Source: WTJH01 sp049598145
GTDB lineage: Bacteria; Bacteroidota; Bacteroidia; Flavobacteriales; Flavobacteriaceae
Length of the DNA stretch: 10,611 nucleotides
NCBI GenBank assembly: GCA_049598145.1
Contig: JBMYNJ010000057.1
Span: 1-10,611, forward strand
Reading direction: 5' to 3'
The position numbers and the translations under genes are program-made. Shown piece by piece: positions 1 to 6,583 of the stretch. The notes below the pieces were generated by a model. That model made no database searches, was not told where the DNA came from, and saw only the letters and a list, made by a program, of their open reading frames with translations. Position 1 is the stretch's first letter. Each line of letters starts with the position of its first letter.

Positions 1-1
1 G

Positions 2-628
2 CCCAATCGGAGGCAGGAAAGGACCCCTTTCTTGTTTAAGACCCTCGAATCTGCTGAAATTCCAATTGATGTGATACACGATTGGTCTACATTTGAAACT
101 CAAAATCAATTTTTAGAAGGTACCGGGAGTTTGGTTTTGGATCGGGTTCACCGGATCGCTTATGCGGCTATTTCCAATCGCACCCATCCAGACTTGGTTC
201 AAGAATTTTGCTCCACCATGAACTATGAGTCCGTAGTGTTTTCTGCCTTTCAGTCGGTTGATGGCAGACGGGAGGCCATCTACCATACCAATGTGCTAAT
301 GGGGCTGGGTCCCAACTTTGCTGTGATTTGTCTGGATACAATCGATGATGCTCACGAACGTCAAAGGGTCGAAAATAAACTTCAGACGACGGGAAAACAA
401 ATCATTGCCCTTAGTACTGAACAAATGCATCAGATGGCTGGAAATATGATTTGCTTACACAATCAACGCGAATGGCTTTTAGTGATGAGTGCCCGGGCTT
501 TTCGGAGCTTAACTCCACATCAAAAAAACCTCCTGCAAACTCACGCTAAACTTGTTTATTCCGATTTAGACACTATAGAAACTCTAGGAGGTGGTAGTGC
601 GCGCTGTATGATTACGGAAGTTTTTTAA
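2..628 (+). CDS. ctlX: Citrulline hydrolase / arginine-deiminase-like protein (CtlX type), 5' truncated by window edge
   Basis: This is the C-terminal two thirds of a guanidino-group-modifying enzyme (amidinotransferase/deiminase fold, CtlX type), predicted to be a cytoplasmic hydrolase of citrulline or a related amino acid. About 208 residues are visible, where full-length relatives have roughly 300. Three family landmarks can be read: the LEGTGSLVLD segment near base 115, where acidic substrate-binding residues lie; YHTNVLM with the presumed catalytic His at 284-286; and the terminal GGGSARCMITEVF with the presumed nucleophilic Cys at 605-607. A TTG at 32 could be taken as a start, but the frame is open to base 2 and upstream codons read PNRRQERTPF, matching the family's 'PNRRxERR' segment, so the real start lies outside the window. 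It converges on the metalloprotease gene, and the two stop codons overlap. Family membership is secure; the exact substrate is inferred from the family. Confidence 0.85.
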   Translation, partial: PNRRQERTPFLFKTLESAEIPIDVIHDWSTFETQNQFLEGTGSLVLDRVHRIAYAAISNRTHPDLVQEFCSTMNYESVVFSAFQSVDGRREAIYHTNVLMGLGPNFAVICLDTIDDAHERQRVENKLQTTGKQIIALSTEQMHQMAGNMICLHNQREWLLVMSARAFRSLTPHQKNLLQTHAKLVYSDLDTIETLGGGSARCMITEVF

Positions 629-2946
629 TCCTTTTCCAAAAGGCTTAGTGCATACTCAAAATGTGTTTTTTGAGCCCCTTTACGTTGCTTTTTCAACCAT
701 TTGATTAAGGAGCTTCTCCGTTCCTTAACCAGGGCTTTTATAGAGGGATGGAGTTTGTCTTCATATGCTAGTTCAGTCATTTTTTGAATAACATATAATT
801 GGAGTTCTTGCTCCATTTTTGGTGGATTAGGTCGATTATATAATATATCATTCAATAAAATATCTAAAAGTTCGGAGACCTTTAAAGGGGTTCCTGCTAA
901 GGTATTTTGAGTTTGCCACATCCGATTCAATTGCCGGACTTGAATGAGACGGTTGAGTAAGGATTTTTGAATCTTACTGATGCGTTCGGTCCCTGAGACA
1001 GGATCGAATTTTTCCATCAGACTTTTAGGAGCAAGCCAAAGCGGAGCTGTCCACACCTCTCGATTGATGAATTCCAAAGCGCGGAGTTGAGTCGTTCGGG
1101 CTACATGTTCATATGGACTGCCACTTTGTCCTTGGAGTAAGAGGGTTTCATGAACTCCGCCAATGATTCGCTCCACATGACCGACATATCTATTGTAAAC
1201 CCCTAGCAGTTCTCCATGGAGTTCTTTAAGGTCTTCAAATTCTTTTCCTGCAGGGGTGGTCCATGTCTCAAGATTTTGAGCCACGATGCGAAGGTTTTTT
1301 AAGCCATAGGTATTGGCTTGTACAACATCGCCTCCAATGTTTTCGGTTTGTGCATTGGGGTCTAAACCTCCTGAACCAAACATATAGATCGGGTCTGTAC
1401 TTTTTTGGTCAACTATGGTCTTTAGAATACTTTGAATTTCTGTGGGACTTTTGTCGGAATAATGCCGATAACCCCAATCGATAGAATAATGGTCATAAGG
1501 GCCCATTTGACGAATAAAGCGAATGTTCTGATCTCCGGGTTGAGCGACATAGTTATAACGGGCATAGTCCATCAGGGTAGTGGCAATTCCATTTTTCTGG
1601 GTAAATGTACCCGAACGAAGCGAATCTACCGGATAAGCTGCACTAGCTTTCATATTGTGCGGAAGTCCTAGCGCATGACCTACTTCATGGGCAATGACTT
1701 GTCGCATCATTTCCCCGATTTCGGCTTCAGGGGTGTTTAAGGTTCGAGCCTTGGGGTTCGCTGCTGCGGTTTCCAATAAATATCGGTTCCGATAAGAACG
1801 CAGATGATTGTGATACCAGATAATGTCGGATTCCAAAATTTCTCCTGTTCGGGGATCGCTCACACTGGGTCCCATCGCGTTTCGAGTCCTGGAAGCGACA
1901 TAGCGGACAGTAGAATAGCGAACGTCTTCCGGATTAAATTCCGGGTCTTCTTCCACACTCGGGGCCTCTCGAGCCCGAATGGCATTTTTAAATCCGGCCG
2001 TTTCAAAAGCCTGATTCCAATCTTCGATTCCTCGGATAAAATATTTTCGCCATTTCACAGGTGTGGCTGGATCCAGATAGTAAACAATGGGTTTAATGGG
2101 CTCCACCAATTCTCCTCGGTCATAGGCTTCAGGGTCTTTGGGTTCCAGACGCCACCGTCGGATGATTCTATAGGTATCCGCTTTTAAAGCCTTCGAACTG
2201 TAATTGGTTTTTTGCAGTTGAAACCACCCCACCCGAGAATCGACGTAACGGATTTGCATGGGGTTTTCGGGCAACAGGATTAGGGAATGATTCACTTGAA
2301 AACTCAAGCTTTTAGAAGTATTTCCTCGGGGAGGTTTTTGAGCAGAAAAAGTTAAGGTGTGCAAAACTTCTGTGTTTTTAGGAAAGCTCGAAACTTTTTC
2401 GATCCGACTTCTTTTTTTATCCACTCCGCCAATTTTATAATTTTCTTTAGCACTACTGCTGATGATATTAAAGCTTGGGGAGTCCTTACTGAAAAATTCG
2501 GTCACATCTATCAGGTATCGATCTTCCTCTTTGTTTTTAATAGGAAATATGGCTAAAATAGGAGGGAAGTTGTTCTGTTCTACACTAATTTGGATCGGGT
2601 CGGTTGTATCGGCTTCGTTTATAAAAGAATGTTGGCGCAAGAGCAGTTGATCGTCTTCTTTGCTCCACCGAATGACTTGTTCCGACGTTTTACTACCTGC
2701 ATTGATGTAGGGACTGTAGTTGCTGGGGATTCGTGCCAACCGGGTGACCATTAGAAAATCTTTATTGAGCGTTTGAGGTTTTATTTCCCAATAGAGCTTT
2801 TGATCCCCAAAGTAGGTGTTTATGATCCCTACATCCCGTGTCATTTTTAATACCAGAGAATCCAACGGTTTTTTGTCTTTTTTAGTCGATTGGGCCTCGA
2901 GATTGAGGGTAACGAGGCAGAGTAGGGTCAGCGTTATGTTTTTCAT
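625..2946 (-). CDS. Secreted zinc-dependent metalloprotease (metzincin, DUF5117/DUF4953 type)
   Basis: This is a predicted exported zinc endopeptidase of 773 residues, typical for the Bacteroidota 'zinc-dependent metalloprotease' family (about 750-860). Residues 1-19 form a signal peptide with a hydrophobic core, ending near LEAQS. Residues of about 30-270 fit the DUF5118/DUF5117 N-terminal region. The catalytic part starts near 285 and contains HEVGHALGLPH at 420-430 (bases 1657-1689), a full HExxHxxGxxH zinc site with Glu421 as general base. The expected Met-turn is at Met459 in TLMDYARYNY. The C-terminal 170 residues are helix-rich. There is no lipobox and no type IX sorting domain at the end, so a periplasmic or outer-envelope location is inferred. 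ATG at 2946 gives the signal peptide directly. The gene follows the mechanosensitive channel gene after 5 bases, so the two are probably co-transcribed. Protein substrates are unknown. Confidence 0.9.
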   Translation of the reverse strand: MKNITLTLLCLVTLNLEAQSTKKDKKPLDSLVLKMTRDVGIINTYFGDQKLYWEIKPQTLNKDFLMVTRLARIPSNYSPYINAGSKTSEQVIRWSKEDDQLLLRQHSFINEADTTDPIQISVEQNNFPPILAIFPIKNKEEDRYLIDVTEFFSKDSPSFNIISSSAKENYKIGGVDKKRSRIEKVSSFPKNTEVLHTLTFSAQKPPRGNTSKSLSFQVNHSLILLPENPMQIRYVDSRVGWFQLQKTNYSSKALKADTYRIIRRWRLEPKDPEAYDRGELVEPIKPIVYYLDPATPVKWRKYFIRGIEDWNQAFETAGFKNAIRAREAPSVEEDPEFNPEDVRYSTVRYVASRTRNAMGPSVSDPRTGEILESDIIWYHNHLRSYRNRYLLETAAANPKARTLNTPEAEIGEMMRQVIAHEVGHALGLPHNMKASAAYPVDSLRSGTFTQKNGIATTLMDYARYNYVAQPGDQNIRFIRQMGPYDHYSIDWGYRHYSDKSPTEIQSILKTIVDQKSTDPIYMFGSGGLDPNAQTENIGGDVVQANTYGLKNLRIVAQNLETWTTPAGKEFEDLKELHGELLGVYNRYVGHVERIIGGVHETLLLQGQSGSPYEHVARTTQLRALEFINREVWTAPLWLAPKSLMEKFDPVSGTERISKIQKSLLNRLIQVRQLNRMWQTQNTLAGTPLKVSELLDILLNDILYNRPNPPKMEQELQLYVIQKMTELAYEDKLHPSIKALVKERRSSLIKWLKKQRKGAQKTHFEYALSLLEKD

Positions 2947-2951
2947 TAGTC

Positions 2952-4181
2952 TTATTTTTTTGGAGAATAGGTAAATTCAAAGCATTCCAAACCGAAGGTC
3001 GGAAGTGCAGCCAATAAATGGTCGAAGATATCCGATGCAATTCGTTCGTAGTTGCCCCAATTTTTGTCTTTACTGAAGGCGTAAATTTCTAAAGGAATTC
3101 CTTGTGGACCGGGGGCTAGCTGTCGGCAAAGTAAGGTGAGTTGGGTATTGATTTCCGGGTGTTCTTTGAGATAGTTTTCCACATAGATACGAAAGAGTCC
3201 CAAATTGGTAAAATTCCGCCCGTTGAGTAATAATTCTTTGTTGGTCTGGGCTTGAGAATTGTGTCCTTCGATATGGGAAAGGTGCTCTTCGATATAGGTC
3301 GATAAGCGTTCAATTTTCCGAAAATGATCGAGTTCCTCAGGATTTAGGAATCGAACACTCTCTATTCTTAAGTGTAAGGCCCGTTTAATCCTTCGACCGT
3401 CCGACTCGGCCATCCCACGCCAATTGACATAAGATTCCGTTAGGAGCTTATAGGTGGGCAAGACAGAGATGGTGTTGTCGAAGTTTCGAATTTTTACGTT
3501 CGAAAGATTGATTTCGATCACATCTCCATCGGCTCCTTGGGATTTAAGGGTGATCCAATCCCCGATGCGAATGGTATCGTTTACAGCAATCTGAATACTG
3601 GCAACAAAGCCTAATAAGCTGTCTTTAAATACTAATAAAATAACAGCGGAAAGCGCCCCTAAGCCTGTGAGGAATTTTGAGACATCAATTCCCGTAAGTA
3701 CCGATAAAATCAATAAAATACCGATAAACCAAAGAAAAATTAAGAAGACTTGAATATAGCTATCAATAGGTTTGTTCTTAAAATTGTCAAGTCCTTTGAG
3801 ATAGTCACGAAGACTGTGCAGTATGGACCGTATAATGCTTAATATCAAAATGACTCCCACAGCGGCAAAGCCATGTTCGGCATCGCTGGCATAATCGCCA
3901 AAAAATTCTAAGAGTTCGGGGAAGGCCCAACTCAAAAAGAAATAAGGACCAATCCAGGCGAGTTTTTGTGGAATTTTATTGAGGATTAATATGTCATCCA
4001 AGTGACTTTTCGTCCGGCGAGCCATCCGGACAAACACCACACCTAAAATTCGTTTGCCGATCAGAAAGATCAACCAAGAGATCAGCCCTAATAAAATCAG
4101 GGACAGAACTAATGAAATCAGTTGAATCCAGATCCCTGGGAGTCCTGATTTTTCAAGTATTTGGGCAATGAATCGAATCAT
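2952..4181 (-). CDS. Mechanosensitive ion channel of the MscS family, YbdG-like
   Basis: This is an inner-membrane tension-gated channel predicted to release solutes on osmotic downshock. From the ATG at 4181 it has 409 residues, close to Escherichia coli YbdG (about 415). Hydrophobic segments lie near residues 18-42, 73-90, 105-122 and 142-163. A pore-lining helix at 168-190 (KFLTGLGALSAVILLVFKDS) runs into the MscS beta domain. The segments IRIGDWITL, GADGDVIEINL, LPTYKLLTESYVNWRGM and GRRIKRAL (residues 205-270) are close to the YbdG-type version of that domain rather than to small MscS. The soluble C-terminal domain occupies about 270-409. The frame could start 12 residues earlier at a TTG (4217), but the added residues are polar and the ATG gives a more usual N-terminus. 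It is first gene of a probable pair with the metalloprotease and is divergent from the glycosyltransferase. Confidence 0.9.
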   Translation of the reverse strand: MIRFIAQILEKSGLPGIWIQLISLVLSLILLGLISWLIFLIGKRILGVVFVRMARRTKSHLDDILILNKIPQKLAWIGPYFFLSWAFPELLEFFGDYASDAEHGFAAVGVILILSIIRSILHSLRDYLKGLDNFKNKPIDSYIQVFLIFLWFIGILLILSVLTGIDVSKFLTGLGALSAVILLVFKDSLLGFVASIQIAVNDTIRIGDWITLKSQGADGDVIEINLSNVKIRNFDNTISVLPTYKLLTESYVNWRGMAESDGRRIKRALHLRIESVRFLNPEELDHFRKIERLSTYIEEHLSHIEGHNSQAQTNKELLLNGRNFTNLGLFRIYVENYLKEHPEINTQLTLLCRQLAPGPQGIPLEIYAFSKDKNWGNYERIASDIFDHLLAALPTFGLECFEFTYSPKK

Positions 4182-4265
4182 AATAGCAATTTTATGAGGT
4201 GTAGGGTTTAAAATCAAATGATCTTAGAAGGTTAAATGTACACAAGATTGTGAAATCTGTTATTT
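4182..4265. promoter_or_regulatory. Divergent intergenic region between channel and glycosyltransferase genes
   Basis: This short region must hold the start signals for both divergent genes. It contains a small dyad, CACAAGATTGTG at 4241-4252 (5-base arms, 2-base spacer). On the minus strand TACATTTA (4240-4233) differs by one base from the Bacteroidota -7 consensus TAnnTTTG, but no matching -33 TTTG stands at the right spacing. On the plus strand a TAnnTTTG match starts at 4261, too close to the predicted start codon to serve it. The promoter assignment is therefore weak. Confidence 0.3.
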
Positions 4266-5207
4266 TTGAACGTGAAATTAGGGTTTCGAAACAATAAATT
4301 TTGGTTTTATTTCAAAAGCTATATAGGCGAATGGGTTCCCTTTACCATATGGCTTAAATTGGGCCGAAAATTTAAGCGTTCTAATTATACCCGGACACAT
4401 CAGAAAAGAATAGATTATTACAACAAGCTTTCTAAAGTTCATTCTTTGGGGCCTGAGGCCCATTCGATTGCTGCTTTGACTCGTCCTAAAAAGTTAAAAA
4501 CCTATTATTTCGATACACTTCGAATCAGTCGTTATTTCCCATCGGATTTAAAAATTGATTATTGGTTTGGGGACATCACTCAAGTTCCAGAGCATCCTAA
4601 ACTGGTGAAAAGCAGACCTATCAGGGGAGCTAATGAAAATTCAATTCTCTTTAAATTAAATCAAATCCGCCACTTTAATTTTATAGACGATCCGATCCCC
4701 TTTGAGCGTAAAAAAGATATGCTGATTGGTCGAGCAATGGTCAAACAACCGCAGCGGAGACGATTTTACGAGATGTATTTCGATCATCCTCTTTGCGATC
4801 TGGGACAAATCAATAGAGGAACGGAACACGACCACTGGGTTCGTCCTAAACTTTCCATAGCTGAACATTTATTGAACAAGTTTATCTTATGCATTGAAGG
4901 ATTTGATGTGGCAACCAATCTCAAGTGGGTGATGTCCTCTAATTCAGTAGCCGTGATGCCAGAGCCAACCTACGAGTCCTGGTATATGGAAGGCACCTTA
5001 ATGCCTAATGTTCATTATATCCGTGTGGCATCGGATTTTTCGGATGTAGAGCAAGTATTGGAATATTATATTACGCATCCCGAAGCCTGTTTGAAAATTA
5101 TTAAAAATGCTCAAGCATATACCCAGAAATTTCGGGATCCTCAGATCGAAAAGGAAGTAGCTTATGGGGTGCTGGATAAATTTTTCAAAAATACAGGTCA
5201 AATTTGA
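4266..5207 (+). CDS. Glycosyltransferase family 90 (LpsA/CAP10-like), surface glycan synthesis
   Basis: This is a predicted cytoplasmic glycosyltransferase that adds a sugar to a lipopolysaccharide core or other surface glycan. The whole 313-residue protein resembles bacterial GT90 proteins. Key segments are YWFGDITQVPEHP (99-111), KSRPIRGANENSILFKLN (115-132), FIDDPIPFERKKDMLIGR (139-156) and the C-terminal donor-binding region KFILCIEGFDVATNLKW (205-221), followed by MSSNSVAVMPEPTYESWYME (223-242). There is no signal peptide or clear membrane helix. No ATG is available near the N-terminus: the start is TTG at 4266 or GTG at 4272, and the frame is closed by TGA at 4251. I give the outer one; the inner would begin MKLGFRNNKF and is equally plausible. 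It stands alone, not inside a visible glycan cluster, and converges with the fibre gene. The acceptor and sugar cannot be told from the sequence. Confidence 0.85.
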   Translation: MNVKLGFRNNKFWFYFKSYIGEWVPFTIWLKLGRKFKRSNYTRTHQKRIDYYNKLSKVHSLGPEAHSIAALTRPKKLKTYYFDTLRISRYFPSDLKIDYWFGDITQVPEHPKLVKSRPIRGANENSILFKLNQIRHFNFIDDPIPFERKKDMLIGRAMVKQPQRRRFYEMYFDHPLCDLGQINRGTEHDHWVRPKLSIAEHLLNKFILCIEGFDVATNLKWVMSSNSVAVMPEPTYESWYMEGTLMPNVHYIRVASDFSDVEQVLEYYITHPEACLKIIKNAQAYTQKFRDPQIEKEVAYGVLDKFFKNTGQI

Positions 5208-5247
5208 TTTTTCGTGTATTAAGTCATATAAGAACAAGGATTATTAC

Positions 5248-6507
5248 TTAGTGCAAAATCGTTTCTGCTGTTAGCATGTCTATATTCAATTTATTAGTTG
5301 CTATGTCTTGGATATTATCATTGATGTTAATCTGATTAGTTGAAATATTAGATTGATTATATGAAATATTCGACTGGTTAGTTGAAATATTCGACACGTT
5401 AGCTGCTATACTTGACTGGTTATCAGCTATACTCGACTGGTTAGTATAAATACTCGATTGGTTAGTTGAAATACTCGACTGGTTAGTTGAAATATCCGAC
5501 TGAAGAGAAGCTATTGTATTCTCAAGTTGATTTATTCTAAATTCTAAATCTCTTATAATATCAACTAAGGTTCTTGCATTACTTGCATTCTTGCGTATGT
5601 CGTCTCCTGTAGATTGATCTTCTATTGTAATTTGATCTCCATTTCCTTTAAAGGCAGAAGCGGAAACGGTTCCAGAAGTATTGACCAGTTCAATGGCCNN
5701 NNNNNNNNNNNNNNNNNNNNNNNNNNNNNNNNNNNNNNNNNNNNNNNNNNNNNNNNNNNNNNNNNNNNNNNNNNNNNNNNNNNNNNNNNNNNNNNNNCCT
5801 TCCCCTACAACGGTATTGTAATAGAGTTCTAAACCGGGAATTTGTCCGGCATTGATTCCTGTCAACTCAGACCCATCTCCTTTAAAGGCAGAAGCGGAAA
5901 CGGTTCCAGAAGTATTGACCAGTTCAATGGCCGCATTGCCCAGCTGAATTGTATTATCGGAAGCTACTACAGCCTGAGCTCCTAGAACGGCAGAGTTTGT
6001 AACATCCATAGCAGCGTATGAACCTTCCCCTACAACGGTATTGTAATAGAGTTCTAAACCGGGAATTTGTCCGGCATTTTTGGCAAATTCTGCAACAGGA
6101 ACAGAATTGAAGACTGTTTGCCCACCTTCAAAAAAGCCATCTCCCAAATCGATGAGTCGAGTGAGATAGGTTGGACCAACTTCCCAATGAATTTCACAAA
6201 ACCTACTATTAGACTGGGGTTGCCCTTGACCTAAAATCAGATTTACAACTCCATTGTCAGCGACTGTAAATGCATGAGATTCTTCATAAACGGTTCTTAA
6301 CTCACCCGCTGAATATTGCTGAATTTGAAATTTCAGTTGAACCGGGCGGTTTTGTACTATATTTCCATCCAAATCTGTAATAATTGCCTGATAATTAAAT
6401 CCTTCAACTCCATAATCACAAGGATCAACCTGAGCAAATAAATAGCTATGGTTGAAAAAGAAAATTTGTGTGAATACTAATAAGCAAATATATGTGAATT
6501 TCTTCAT
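5248..6507 (-). CDS. Secreted fibre-like protein with tandem repeats and Asn-core coiled coil (contains assembly gap)
   Basis: This is a predicted exported structural or adhesive protein; no enzyme motif is seen. Residues 1-26 are a signal peptide ending FAQ. Residues 36-142 (FNYQAIITDLDGNIV through VPVAEFAKNAGQ) match the N-terminal domain of flavobacterial tail-fibre-like proteins, with two cysteines at 30 and 104. Residues 145-219 form one repeat unit carrying DNTIQLGN and a KGDGSELTGI motif reminiscent of phage tail-fibre and endosialidase-chaperone proteins. A second unit starts at 220 but is interrupted by 99 undetermined bases. From residue 311 a heptad pattern begins: four conventional heptads, then ten of the form IxxNxxx (339-408), then a short tail ending TILH. 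Neither a peptidase S74 chaperone domain, a YadA-type membrane anchor nor a type IX sorting domain is visible. The ATG at 6507 directly yields the signal peptide. The frame holds on both sides of the gap, but the gap length is uncertain, so 419 residues is provisional. Confidence 0.75.
   Translation of the reverse strand: MKKFTYICLLVFTQIFFFNHSYLFAQVDPCDYGVEGFNYQAIITDLDGNIVQNRPVQLKFQIQQYSAGELRTVYEESHAFTVADNGVVNLILGQGQPQSNSRFCEIHWEVGPTYLTRLIDLGDGFFEGGQTVFNSVPVAEFAKNAGQIPGLELYYNTVVGEGSYAAMDVTNSAVLGAQAVVASDNTIQLGNAAIELVNTSGTVSASAFKGDGSELTGINAGQIPGLELYYNTVVGEXXXXXXXXXXXXXXXXXXXXXXXXXXXXXXXXXXAIELVNTSGTVSASAFKGNGDQITIEDQSTGDDIRKNASNARTLVDIIRDLEFRINQLENTIASLQSDISTNQSSISTNQSSIYTNQSSIADNQSSIAANVSNISTNQSNISYNQSNISTNQININDNIQDIATNKLNIDMLTAETILH
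5284..5493 (-). repeat. Ten in-frame 21-base repeats encoding IxxNxxx heptads
   Basis: Ten consecutive 21-base units encode heptads such as ISTNQSS, IYTNQSS, IADNQSS and ISYNQSN. Every unit has Ile in the first position and Asn in the fourth, while the other positions and the codons vary. This spacing is the a/d register of a coiled coil, so the repeat is under protein-level constraint rather than being a simple DNA satellite. Confidence 0.9.
5638..6075 (-). repeat. Tandem 225-base (75-residue) coding repeat, two units, second one interrupted by the gap
   Basis: Unit 1 covers 5851-6075 and unit 2 covers about 5638-5850. Blocks 5798-5853 and 6023-6078 are identical over 56 bases, and 5644-5698 and 5878-5932 are identical over 55 bases. 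The period is 225 bases outside the gap. Identity at the DNA level points to recent duplication or ongoing homogenisation. Unit 2 ends KGNGDQITIED where unit 1 ends KGDGSELTGIN. Confidence 0.9.
5699..5797. other. Assembly gap (99 N) inside the second repeat unit
   Basis: There are 99 undetermined bases. The corresponding stretch of the first repeat unit (5933-6022) has 90 bases, so the gap is 9 bases longer than a perfect copy would need and keeps the frame. It is flanked by sequence identical to the other unit, which explains why assembly failed here. Confidence 0.99.
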
Positions 6508-6583
6508 TTTAAATTGGTTTATATGGACTCTACAAGTTAATAAAAATTATTACAAAGACTAACGATATCCTTTTACCAATAAA

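Noticed and set aside
1804..2187. Plus-strand open frame of 127 residues opposite the metalloprotease
   Set aside because: It is antisense to a well-supported coding region, is Phe/Ser-rich as reversed coding sequence often is, and has no recognisable domain.
4217..4217. TTG start for the channel gene giving 421 residues
   Set aside because: An ATG 36 bases downstream gives a length and N-terminus closer to YbdG-like proteins; the extra residues are polar and show no family resemblance.
5208..5247. Terminator between the converging GT90 and fibre genes
   Set aside because: No hairpin with a G+C-rich stem or a following T-run can be drawn in these 40 bases.
5284..5493. Regular 21-base repeats resembling a CRISPR or satellite array
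   Set aside because: There are no constant repeats with unique spacers; the units are contiguous, in frame and encode a heptad pattern with fixed Ile and Asn.
6508..6583. Terminator or promoter between the barrel gene and the fibre gene
   Set aside because: The only inverted match found is ATTGGT/ACCAAT with arms 56 bases apart and no T-run, and no -33/-7 pair at proper spacing is seen.
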